Source: JACCZX01 sp963729165 (GTDB lineage: Bacteria; Pseudomonadota; Gammaproteobacteria; Burkholderiales; Burkholderiaceae_F). Taken from it: 64,000 bases of DNA. The stretch lies in NCBI GenBank assembly GCA_963729165.1, contig CAVSMM010000009.1:62001-126000 (forward strand). The letters run 5' to 3'. A program made the position numbers and the translations under genes. The notes under the pieces were generated by a model, which was not told the DNA's origin, ran no database searches, and saw nothing but the letters and a program-made list of their open reading frames with translations. Positions 41,627 through 49,802 of this stretch are shown here, in pieces; positions within the stretch are counted from its first letter, which is position 1, and every line of letters begins with the position of its first letter.

Positions 41627-44505
41627 CACGCCCATGCGCGGGCATAGACGAGCCCGCGCTCCGCACACGCAGTAGGCGGTACACCTCTGACTATGCGGTT
41701 GCGCGCTCGCGCTGAGTCGGACAGTGCGTGGCTAATCGCCTCGTCGATCTGCAATCGCTGAGCCTCGCTCCACGCGGCGTCAAACGGTGCGTCCGTCATC
41801 GCGCGTCGCAACCGACCGACAAGCGTCTGCCAACGCAGCTCGTCTCGCGGTGATCGGTGCAGGCCGAGACGATCGCGTGATCGCGCCGCCGCGCCTGCCA
41901 GGGTGACGGCGAGTTCCGGCTTACCCTCCGCCTCCGCGAGCTCGGCGTGGTCTTCGAGGCATCCGAGCAGTTCCTCGCGCATTTCGAAAGCTTGAAACGC
42001 GCGCAATGCCTCTGTGAACCGCGCCCGAGCCGATACGAGATCACCCGATTGCAGTTCAACCCGCGCGAGCCAGCGCAGCGCGTTTGCCTCGCCACGCTTG
42101 TCACCGGCATCGCGACACACTGTCAGAGAGCGCTTGAAGCGGTGGCAGGCCTGGTTTTTGTCCCCGATCTCCAGCGCGACTTGGCCGAGCACCAACTCGC
42201 ATTCGCCTTCGACCTCCTGGTGACGAATCTGCTGCGCGACCGCAAGGCACTGTTCTAGGTGCGAGCGCGCCGTCTCGTCGTCGCCTTGGTATAGCCAAAT
42301 CTGGCCTAGATGTAAAAGGCCGATCGCTTCGCCGACATGGTCGTCCAGTCGCCGGAAAATCTGCAGCGCCTCGCCCTCGCCCGCCGCGGCTTGGACGGCG
42401 TCGCCCGCGTGCAAGCGGGCGATACGACAACGTCGATAATGTGGCAGCGAGGTCGACTTCGTTAGCCAGCGCGCGCCGTAACTCGAGGCAGGTCTCCAGC
42501 ATCCTGCGCGCTTCGGCATGGTCGCTCTGGCTTTCGGCCAGCGCCGCGCCGACGTACAGCGCCCAAGCGTGAGCGGACTGGCTGACGCCTGGATTGCCGG
42601 TAGCGCGAGCGCCGACTGCACCACTTTGCGCCCTTCGCGCGAGTAGCCGCGCAGGATCCAGAAACCCTGCAGCGCAACCCCGAGCTTGACTGCGATCGTC
42701 GGATCGACGCCGCCCGCGAGCGATGTCGCGATCGCGCCGCGGAGGTTGTCGAGCTCGATCTCCAGCCTCCACAGCCAGTCAGCTTGCTGCGGACCCTTCA
42801 GCCCCTTGTTCGCTGCCTTGGCCATCGCGAAGTAGTGTTCGCAATGGCGCGCCGCGATCGCTGCGGCATCGTCGCGCGCCGCCAGTTTCTCGCGCGCGTA
42901 TTCGCGAATGGTTTCGAGCATCAGGTAGCGCGCGCCGTCGTCGCGTTCTTCGAGCATCACGAGCGACTTCTCGATTAACGATTGCAGCAGGTCAAGCACG
43001 TCATCGCCGGAGAGCGGCTCCATGCCGCACACAACCTCCGCGGCGGCGAGATCGAAGCCGCCGACGAAGACGCCGAGTCGGTCGAGCAGGATCTGCTCTT
43101 CGGTCGTGAGCAGTTCGTATGACCAGTCAACCAGTGCGCGCAAGGTCTGTTGCCGCTCCTGCAGGACGCGCGAGCCTCCGGTGAGTAGTTTGTAGCGATC
43201 CTGCAGCCGAGCATTGATGTCGGCGACGGACAGCGCGCGGATGCGCGCGGCGGCGAGCTCGATTGCCAGCGGGATGCCCTCCAGCCGCGCAACCAACTCT
43301 GCCACCGCCGGGGCTTCGCGTTCGGTGAGCTCGAACGCGGGCTTGTGCTGCTGTGCGCGTTCAACGAAGAGCCGCACCGCTGTCGATCGAAACATTGCCT
43401 CCATGCCACCGCCACGCGCCGGAACCGGAAGCGGCATCAGCAGATAGCAATGCTCGCCTGGCGCGCGCAGAGGCTCACGGCTTGATGCAACGATGCGCAC
43501 GTGCGGGGCCATCCTGATGATGGCGCTTGCCATCTGTGCTGCGGCCGCGACCACTTGCTCGCAGTTGTCGAGGATCAGCAGGGCGCGACGGTTCCCGAGA
43601 TGTGCGCACACCGATTGCAACAACGGCCGATCGGGCTCTTCACGCACGCCGAGCACTTGGGCCGCCGCGCTGACGATCAACGTCGCATCGCTGATCGGCG
43701 CCAGGTCGAGGAACCACACGCCGTCTGGAAAATCGTGGATCTGCTGCGCGGCGATCTGCAGCGTCAGGCGCGTCTTGCCCAGCCCGCCCATGCCGACCAG
43801 GCTTAGCAGGCGCGATGTCTTGAGTAGGCTCTTGACTTCATCCAGCTCGCGCTCGCGGCCGATAAACGACGTTGCCTGGAAAGGGAGGTTGTTCGGAATC
43901 TCGTTGACGGGCAGCCACCAGTCGCCCATCCAAACGACGCGATGCGCCTTGTCGCCGTCAGCGGGCGCCACGGATTGTGCGTCCCCTCCGGCGACCTCGA
44001 ACAGCTCGATGGGATCGGACACACCCTTGATGCGCCAATGTCCGTGTGAGACCAGCTGGTGCGCGCAGGTACCGAGCGCTTCGCGGGCGGCCGCCGACAG
44101 CAGTGTTTGCCCCCCACGCGCGAGTGCCATCACTCTGGCCGCGATGGGCTTGGCCAGCCCTTCGACCTCGAGCGGCTTCGCGCCACGTGCGATGTCGTCG
44201 GGCGCGTTTTCTCGCAGGATCACCGGCCCGACGTGCAAGCCGGCGCGCGCTGTGAGCGGGGTCGACATCGTCGACAACGCAGCGTGGTACGCCATCGCAT
44301 AGCCGACGGCATCTGCGCAGTTGTCGAACAAAAGCAGCATGCCATCGGTCTTGTCGATCTCGCGCCCGTGCCAGGGTCTGAGTAACGCGCGCGAGACTCG
44401 ATCGTGCGCTGCCCAGATCTCGGCCATCGCGCTATCGCCGATCTTCTCGGCCATGCGGGTGCTGTCCACGACGTCCGTCAACAGCAAGGCCTTGATCGCA
44501 CTCAT
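41623..44505 (-). CDS. Cyclase-ATPase-TPR regulator (class III cyclase domain plus AAA-type ATPase)
   Basis: About 960 residues. Class III nucleotide cyclase domain at 5-170 with LLLTDVVDSTRMAEKIGD (Asp11) and DKTDGMLLLF (Asp54). STAND-type ATPase follows with P-loop VGMGGLGKTRL at 238-246, ALLILDNCEQVV, VRIVASSREPLRAPGE and GIPLAIELAAARIRALS. The C-terminus is TPR-like helices. Between about 42585 and 42422 a compensating pair of indels (one loss, one gain) makes some 55 codons out of frame; the other frame gives AHAWALYVGAALAESQSDHA. ATG 44505 is used rather than 44652. Output unknown; no DNA-binding domain seen. Confidence 0.88.
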   Translation of the reverse strand: MSAIKALLLTDVVDSTRMAEKIGDSAMAEIWAAHDRVSRALLRPWHGREIDKTDGMLLLFDNCADAVGYAMAYHAALSTMSTPLTARAGLHVGPVILRENAPDDIARGAKPLEVEGLAKPIAARVMALARGGQTLLSAAAREALGTCAHQLVSHGHWRIKGVSDPIELFEVAGGDAQSVAPADGDKAHRVVWMGDWWLPVNEIPNNLPFQATSFIGRERELDEVKSLLKTSRLLSLVGMGGLGKTRLTLQIAAQQIHDFPDGVWFLDLAPISDATLIVSAAAQVLGVREEPDRPLLQSVCAHLGNRRALLILDNCEQVVAAAAQMASAIIRMAPHVRIVASSREPLRAPGEHCYLLMPLPVPARGGGMEAMFRSTAVRLFVERAQQHKPAFELTEREAPAVAELVARLEGIPLAIELAAARIRALSVADINARLQDRYKLLTGGSRVLQERQQTLRALVDWSYELLTTEEQILLDRLGVFVGGFDLAAAEVVCGMEPLSGDDVLDLLQSLIEKSLVMLEERDDGARYLMLETIREYAREKLAARDDAAAIAARHCEHYFAMAKAANKGLKGPQQADWLWRLEIELDNLRGAIATSLAGGVDPTIAVKLGVALQGFWILRGYSREGRKVVQSALALPAIQASASPLTLGRCTSARRWPKARATMPKRAGCWRPASSYGARWLTKSTSLPHYRRCRIARLHAGDAVQAAAGEGEALQIFRRLDDHVGEAIGLLHLGQIWLYQGDDETARSHLEQCLAVAQQIRHQEVEGECELVLGQVALEIGDKNQACHRFKRSLTVCRDAGDKRGEANALRWLARVELQSGDLVSARARFTEALRAFQAFEMREELLGCLEDHAELAEAEGKPELAVTLAGAAARSRDRLGLHRSPRDELRWQTLVGRLRRAMTDAPFDAAWSEAQRLQIDEAISHALSDSARARNRIVRGVPPTACAERGLVYARAWAC

Positions 44506-44799
44506 GTCGCAGCCTGTAGATGCGACCCCATAATGCGAGGAGGCTTCGTCATGCGATGAGTCTACCTGCGCTCCTCGCTCATCGCGATCGTCGCGCACTC
44601 TCAGTACATCATGGCGGCATGGGCAAGCCGGATGGACACGCGAGGCGCGCAAGCGCTTGACGAGGCGGCGAGTCAGATCACTGCATCAGGAAGCGTTGGC
44701 TAAGCACCGCCATCGCACGCACCTTACAGGCGCGACGCGCAGTTGCTGTCTTCGACGCCGACCGCCGCGCTCGCGCCGGACATGCAGCTAAAACCCGTT

Positions 44800-45594
44800 T
44801 TATAGAACCTGCGACTGACGCACGCCGACTGGATAACCACGCTCCTGCGAGAACATCCGCAGCGCAAACCGCCCGGCGTCGGTTTCGCGAAAGCGCAAGA
44901 TCTCTTCGCGCATCTCGGTCGGCACATCGTCGAGCGCTGGTTGGACAGCTCGGCATTCAGCAGGAAACAGCACCGGCGCCGCAAGCGCCGCAAATGTCAG
45001 ATCGGCGGCCGTGAAGCGCTCGCCGACCAGAAAGCGGCGCCCGTCACTCAGCAGTTCGTCTACTTGCCGAAACACGCCGCGCACGCGCTCGAGTGAACGC
45101 TGCGCGTTCTCCGGCGTGATCTTGTATGCCGTGCGGACCAGCCGTCGCACCAGCGGCGTGATCACCTGAATCACGCTCGCCTCGAGGGGCGGCACGTCAC
45201 GCGCCCACAGCGAGCGGATCGACTTTGTCTGCGGCAGCGCCTGCCCGTACGCCCAGCGGCGCGTATGCGGGCCGAGTTCCTTGTCGAAGCGCTCCTCGAG
45301 TTCGTCCACTTCGCGTCGCAGCTCGACATCGTGCGGGTAGAGCAGGTCGCCGCCACAGACCGTATCCACGTGCTTGAGAATCTGGGTCGAATCACAGAAA
45401 CGACTGCCTCCATGCACCAGCACCGGCACGGTGCCACGTTCATCGCGCTTCGTTGCAAGCCGATGCAGCAGCGGCGCGTGCGGCTCCTCCCGGTACGGCA
45501 GCGCGACGCGATCGAGCGCCCAGCGTGCCTTCTCGCAGTAGTGACTGAGCGGGATGGTGATCAGAATCGCGGGAGCTGTGCTGCTGTTGGTCAT
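44800..45594 (-). CDS. Glutathione S-transferase family protein
   Basis: 264 residues. Thioredoxin-like N-domain with ITIPLSHYCEKARWALDRVA (SHYCEKARW is the GSH-site helix), GTVPVLVHGGSRFCDSTQIL with the cis-Pro and D-S-T, then a helical C-domain including FLVGERFTAADLTFAALAAP. A long insertion near residues 80-160 makes it larger than standard GSTs and like the group that includes fungal/plant-like GSTs with metaxin-type spacing. Substrate unknown. Confidence 0.9.
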   Translation of the reverse strand: MTNSSTAPAILITIPLSHYCEKARWALDRVALPYREEPHAPLLHRLATKRDERGTVPVLVHGGSRFCDSTQILKHVDTVCGGDLLYPHDVELRREVDELEERFDKELGPHTRRWAYGQALPQTKSIRSLWARDVPPLEASVIQVITPLVRRLVRTAYKITPENAQRSLERVRGVFRQVDELLSDGRRFLVGERFTAADLTFAALAAPVLFPAECRAVQPALDDVPTEMREEILRFRETDAGRFALRMFSQERGYPVGVRQSQVL

Positions 45595-45623
45595 CGATCG
45601 AGCCGGTTATCAATTCAAGAATC

Positions 45624-46024
45624 TCAGCGTTGGCGCAGCGCCCGCCACACAATCCACACCAGAAGCGCGGCGACGATCAATGCGCCGAGCCCGAACGCCC
45701 CGCGACACACCAGATCCGAACCAATACCGCTGAGAACGGTCCGCTCACTGAACATTTGCGCACACCGGGGCCGAAGGCAACCCATGCTCCCGGCACCAGC
45801 AATGACGCTACGCATGCAACAACAACCCATGCATGCACTCGACGAAGTGCGAACTCATCAGCCATGATCGTGAGGCCGGCAAACACGAACGCTGCACACG
45901 CCGCATAAGCCACCCACGCCGGAACATGCAGCCCTTCCGGGCGCAAATAGATCATCGCGGCCGCTAGTGAACCGGCCATGGTGGACAGCAGGGCGCCCAG
46001 CAAGCGCTGTCGACGTTCGGTCAT
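45624..46024 (-). CDS. Small integral membrane protein, about four spans (frameshifted)
   Basis: MTERRQRLLGALLSTMAGSL, WVAYAACAAFVFAGLTIMAD and HAWVVVACVASLLVPGAWVA are spans in the first frame; the C-terminal span FGLGALIVAALLVWIVWRAL lies in another frame, entered near 45725-45745. Joined length about 132 residues. Not recognised. Diverges from the GNAT gene with a 32-base gap. Confidence 0.6.
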
Positions 46025-46056
46025 GCGCGCACTCTATCTAAGTACATTTCGCATCA

Positions 46057-46734
46057 ATGAAGGACCTGCTCGACAACATCTTCTGGCACGCGTTGACCGG
46101 CCCGCAGTCGAAGTTCGCCACGGGCAATGAGGCGGCGCGCCGCTACGCGCCGGGCTTCTCGGCGATCGTCGCTTTCGCTGATCAATTGCGGCCCGACTTC
46201 TCGGCGCTGGCTGCATTCTGCGAGCGGGGCGAACACTTCTATACGGAGGGCTGGGCCGGCGCAGTTCCGGCGGGCTGGCAAATCAAAGTCGAGTCGACGA
46301 TGCTCAAGATGATCTGGGAAGCCGACATGCCGCAGACGGACGAAGCACCGGACGCGGTGCCGCTGAATGCGACGCACGCGCCGCAGGCCCTGGAGCTCGC
46401 CGAGCTGACGCATCCCGGTCCGTTCGGCCTGCGCACCATCGAGCTTGGCGAATACTTCGGTGTCTTCGATGGCGGGCGACTGATTGCGATGGCGGGCGAG
46501 CGCTCTTACGCTGGCATGCTGCGAGAGATCAGCGGCGTCTGCACGCATCCTGACTTTCAGGGCCGCGGCCTGGCGAAGAGGCTGATGCTCAAGCTGATTC
46601 GCCGAGAAATGCTGCGCAACGAAACGCCGTTTTTGCACGTCATGCACGACAACACCGGCGCGCGCCGGCTTTACGAGCGCATGGGTTTTCGGAACTACAA
46701 GGAAACCGTAGTCCGCGTCATTTCGCTTCAGTGA
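46057..46734 (+). CDS. GNAT family N-acetyltransferase (FR47-like)
   Basis: 225 residues with the acetyl-CoA site in the C-terminal half: LREISGVCTHPDFQGRGLAK is the V-x-x-x-Q-G-x-G/A loop (QGRGLA), followed by FLHVMHDNTGARRLYERMGF. The N-terminal half (KDLLDNIFWHALTGPQSKFA) is the FR47-type lid. Substrate amine unknown. Confidence 0.92.
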   Translation: MKDLLDNIFWHALTGPQSKFATGNEAARRYAPGFSAIVAFADQLRPDFSALAAFCERGEHFYTEGWAGAVPAGWQIKVESTMLKMIWEADMPQTDEAPDAVPLNATHAPQALELAELTHPGPFGLRTIELGEYFGVFDGGRLIAMAGERSYAGMLREISGVCTHPDFQGRGLAKRLMLKLIRREMLRNETPFLHVMHDNTGARRLYERMGFRNYKETVVRVISLQ

Positions 46735-46887
46735 TGTCGCCGCGCGCTACTGCCTTCCCTCTGTTGCGCTATTGCCTTTCATGTCGAGAAGTTCACTATT
46801 TAGATCAGCGCTCGTCTCGACGTCAACTCGGCCAGCGCTGCTGAAAAAATTCCTTCGAAAATTCCAAATATGCAAGGAGACGTATCT

Positions 46888-48153
46888 ATGCTTCGACGTA
46901 TCAGTCGGTTATTGCCATGTGCGCTCCTGGCCTCTGCCGCTTCCGGTTTGGCAATTGCCCAGGACGCTCCCACCTTGAAAAGCACCAGCGTGATGACCGG
47001 GCGCGACTTGGTCTGGGACATGGCTTTCTTGCCAAACGGGACCATGTTCTTCACCGAGAAGTGTCGCGGCTTGTCGGTACGGATGCCCACGGGCACCGTC
47101 AACGGCCTGCTCGGAATGAAAGATTCCAAGGGCTATGCCGACACGGCGAACGATCTGTTCTGCAGTGGTCAGGCGGGTATGGCTGGGGTGGCGGTCGATC
47201 CCAACTTCGACCAGAACCGGTTCATCTACGTCTACTCGACATCCAACCAGACCACGCCCCACAACAATCGCGTGATCCGGCTGACGGTCAGTCCCGATCT
47301 GGCCAAGGTATCCAATCGCACGGACATCGTCACGGACATCGCTTACAAGCAGGCTCCCAGTGGCCACCCGTTTGGTGACGCCGGTGCGCACAACGGAGGC
47401 CGCCTTCGCTTTGGCCCGAGTGATGGTTTTCTTTACGTGACGACGGGCGATACCCACAACGGCCCGGTACCGCAAAGCCCGACACTCATCGGCGGCAAGG
47501 TGTTGCGCATCGACCGGGATGGCAAGGCTGCTCCGGGTAACAACGCTCCACAGGGGTTCGATGCGCGAATCTTTACCTACGGTCATCGCAACCCGCAGGG
47601 CATCTGCTTCCGCCCGGGCAACAACCAACCGTTCACCGCCGAGAACGGGCCATGGCACTCCGATGAGGTGACGGCGTTGAAAGCGGGTGGCAATGCCGGA
47701 TGGGATCCGCGCCCGAAGAGGGCGGGTCGTGAAGATTGCCCCGATGGCTACTGCGGCTACATGCCGAATCAGATGGGTGCTGCCGATCCGAAGGTAAGGG
47801 CGGCGTACATGCCGATGACCGATCTGAAATCGTATCCCGACGCGATGAAGCCCGCATGGAACAACGACGGGTTGTCCCAGGGCCTGTCCTCATGCGTGTT
47901 TCTGAACAACGCGAAATGGAAAGCATGGAACGGCAAGATGGTTGTCGGCTTCATGGGAATCGGAATCCACGGAACACCGGTGGGGAACCGGCTTGATGTG
48001 CTCGACATTCCGGCCGACGGCCTGTCGGCAAAGAGGACCACGATCTCGCTGCCGATGCCTGCCGGTCGATTCCGAACCGTTGTTCAGGGCCCGGATGGTG
48101 ACCTGTATGTAGGCACCGATCAGGGTGACATTTATCGGCTGAGCCCCGGGTAA
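46888..48153 (+). CDS. PQQ-dependent glucose/sorbosone-type sugar dehydrogenase, periplasmic
   Basis: 421 residues. Signal peptide LLPCALLASAASGLAIAQDA, then the beta-propeller: DLVWDMAFLPNGTMFFTEKC, GMAGVAVDPNFDQNRFIYVY, GAHNGGRLRFGPSDGFLYVT (the catalytic HNGG His), GHRNPQGICFRPGNNQPFTA and ENGPWHSDEV. These match soluble glucose dehydrogenase-like enzymes. It is followed by a cytochrome c gene on the opposite strand. ATG 46888 is chosen because AAGGAG is upstream and the signal then starts properly. Confidence 0.92.
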   Translation: MLRRISRLLPCALLASAASGLAIAQDAPTLKSTSVMTGRDLVWDMAFLPNGTMFFTEKCRGLSVRMPTGTVNGLLGMKDSKGYADTANDLFCSGQAGMAGVAVDPNFDQNRFIYVYSTSNQTTPHNNRVIRLTVSPDLAKVSNRTDIVTDIAYKQAPSGHPFGDAGAHNGGRLRFGPSDGFLYVTTGDTHNGPVPQSPTLIGGKVLRIDRDGKAAPGNNAPQGFDARIFTYGHRNPQGICFRPGNNQPFTAENGPWHSDEVTALKAGGNAGWDPRPKRAGREDCPDGYCGYMPNQMGAADPKVRAAYMPMTDLKSYPDAMKPAWNNDGLSQGLSSCVFLNNAKWKAWNGKMVVGFMGIGIHGTPVGNRLDVLDIPADGLSAKRTTISLPMPAGRFRTVVQGPDGDLYVGTDQGDIYRLSPG

Positions 48154-48161
48154 GGCTTTGA

Positions 48162-48194
48162 CACGGCCGCGCTGCCGATGGCAGTGCGGCCGTG
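48162..48194. terminator. Bidirectional hairpin terminator
   Basis: A 15-base-pair stem with one G-T wobble and loop GAT (CACGGCCGCGCTGCC pairing with GGCAGTGCGGCCGTG). It lies between the convergent sugar dehydrogenase and cytochrome c genes. No long T-run, so termination may be weak or factor-assisted. Confidence 0.7.
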
Positions 48195-48221
48195 AGTCTT
48201 GCTCGGCAACTAAATCTTCGG

Positions 48222-48533
48222 TTACTTGATCGTCAGCACATACCTGGCGAGAGTCAACGCGTCGGCATCCGACAGCTGCGGATGCGGCGGCATCGGCATC
48301 TCGCCCCACGCACCGGCACCACCGGCCTGGATTTTCTTGGCCAGTTTTTCGGCGGCACTGCTATCGGCCGAATACTTCGCAGCGACGTCCTTGTAAGCGG
48401 GGCCGATCATTTTCCTCTCGTTGTGATGGCATGCCACGCAGTTGTGCTTTTTGAGCATGTCGGCATCTGCGAACGAAGAGCCTGCAGACGCCATCAGACC
48501 GAGTGCAATTGGCAGAGAAACAAACTTGCGCAT
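48222..48533 (-). CDS. Class I cytochrome c (c551/c552 type)
   Basis: 103 residues. Signal peptide VSLPIALGLMASAGSSFADA, heme site NCVACHHNERKMIGPAYKDV and the distal Met region GEMPMPPHPQLSDADALTLA. Small soluble periplasmic electron carrier. Beside the sugar dehydrogenase at 46888 it is a likely electron acceptor. Start 48533 follows AGGAGAC (reverse strand), giving a normal signal. Confidence 0.93.
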   Translation of the reverse strand: MRKFVSLPIALGLMASAGSSFADADMLKKHNCVACHHNERKMIGPAYKDVAAKYSADSSAAEKLAKKIQAGGAGAWGEMPMPPHPQLSDADALTLARYVLTIK

Positions 48534-48627
48534 TGACTGTCTCCTGAAGTTCTCAAACGATAAGCGATTGCTTGTTAGCAAACGGTCAACACCGGATTAT
48601 TCTAGAAGCGGATTGGAGTTGACCCAG

Positions 48628-49179
48628 ATGAAGAAGCTTGCCGCGCTGGCTACCAGCACCATCGCGCTCATCGCTGGCTGTCTTGCCGCACCCTTCGCAC
48701 GCGCCGTGGAAATCGACATGAGCGAGGTGCGTCGTATCGCGAAGGAGCCGGTCCATCAGATCCTGCACGGCACGCCGTTCATTGACATCTCAGACTCGGA
48801 CTATCTGCAGAAGGTCGATACCGGCACACGACCGGTCATCGTCGTGTTCTATGCCGACAAAGACGAAAAGTCCCGCCTTCTCGCAACACTGGGGCGGTAT
48901 CTGGCAGCCGACTTCAGCAACAAGATCACCTTCTATGCGTATCGCGCCGGTAACGGCGCGCAGGTAGGCAAGAACAAGCTGCAGCACTTGCAGAAGAGTT
49001 ACGGCGTCAAGCAAATACCTGCGACGCTGTTCTACGACAACGACAAGGGAAAGATGGAGTTGGAGCGCACCAACTATGCCGTGCCGACACTGGCTGAATA
49101 CAGGACGCCGAGCACGTTCTTCTTCAAGGTTTACTACAACACCATCTCCGACTACATCAACAAGAACATCCTCGACTAA
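48628..49179 (+). CDS. Secreted thioredoxin-fold protein lacking CxxC
   Basis: 183 residues. Signal or lipoprotein-type N-terminus (STIALIAGCLAAPFARA), then PVIVVFYADKDEKSRLLATL and YGVKQIPATLFYDNDKG, the latter with the cis-Pro (IPATLF) of the thioredoxin fold. The position of the redox CxxC is ADKDEK, so it is not a disulfide reductase. C-terminal YYNTISDYINKNILD. Possibly a periplasmic binding or chaperone partner of the cytochrome system. ATG 48628 is preceded by TTGGAG. Confidence 0.72.
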   Translation: MKKLAALATSTIALIAGCLAAPFARAVEIDMSEVRRIAKEPVHQILHGTPFIDISDSDYLQKVDTGTRPVIVVFYADKDEKSRLLATLGRYLAADFSNKITFYAYRAGNGAQVGKNKLQHLQKSYGVKQIPATLFYDNDKGKMELERTNYAVPTLAEYRTPSTFFFKVYYNTISDYINKNILD

Positions 49180-49202
49180 CGAGTTCTAGCTTTACTTCTG
49201 CG

Positions 49203-49233
49203 GGCGCCGATTCGCGATAAACGAATCGGCGCC
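49203..49233. terminator. Hairpin terminator between convergent genes
   Basis: Perfect 12-base-pair stem (GGCGCCGATTCG with CGAATCGGCGCC) and seven-base loop, placed between the thioredoxin-fold gene and the small lipoprotein gene. Likely works in both directions. Confidence 0.75.
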
Positions 49234-49244
49234 TGGACCACGAA

Positions 49245-49373
49245 TTACTCGCCACCGTTATAGGTCTTGCTTTCTGTGAACAGCTCGTCTGGCGCGCCAG
49301 AGAAGCTCGCGCAACCTGCTGCCAAAGAGACCAAAACCGCAACGATGATTGAAAGGACAGATTTGCTTTTCAT
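49245..49373 (-). CDS. Small lipoprotein, 42 residues
   Basis: MKSKSVLSIIVAVLVSLAAG then CASFSGAPDEL; the lipobox LAAGC is clear. A GGAG ribosome site seven bases upstream and the terminator 12 bases downstream support a real gene. It would be a small outer- or inner-membrane lipid-anchored peptide after cleavage at Cys21. The entericidin-like size suggests envelope stress, which is speculation. Confidence 0.7.
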   Translation of the reverse strand: MKSKSVLSIIVAVLVSLAAGCASFSGAPDELFTESKTYNGGE

Positions 49374-49522
49374 GATTTTCTCCAGTTAATGTTTAAGCAA
49401 GGATTTAATGAACTCCCGTTCGTACTGAACGGTTCGGAGAGTCTCAGTCAGGCCGTGACAATCGGACAGAGCAGATTCATCGAGAATGGTGTAGAAAATT
49501 CAGCAACGTACGAAGGGTCTGG

Positions 49523-49690
49523 TTAACGGCTTGCCAACACGGCTGTCGTAGGCTGGCCATATCCCGCGTCAGCGACATACGAAAATGCAAGCAGATCGAT
49601 GAAACCACCGATCGACAACGTTATCGACAGAGCAGCAATCACGATTACTAGTCGGACCCATGGGGCTTTGCGTTTGTATTCACCGTTCAT
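49523..49690 (-). CDS. Small membrane protein, 55 residues
   Basis: MNGEYKRKAPWVRLVIVIAA begins with a basic head, then one long hydrophobic span (about 13-36) and a short polar tail ending TTAVLASR. GGAG seven bases before ATG 49690. Diverges from the M20 peptidase gene. Not recognised. Confidence 0.6.
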   Translation of the reverse strand: MNGEYKRKAPWVRLVIVIAALSITLSIGGFIDLLAFSYVADAGYGQPTTAVLASR

Positions 49691-49802
49691 TTTGGTTCTC
49701 CATTTGGCCTGTCTGATCAGGCGCCTGGATCGTGCGCTGAGCGGCAGCGCAAGTCTGTGGGTAAATGCTCAAGAGTTTTGAAGAAAATTCGGAAAGGGCA
49801 AC

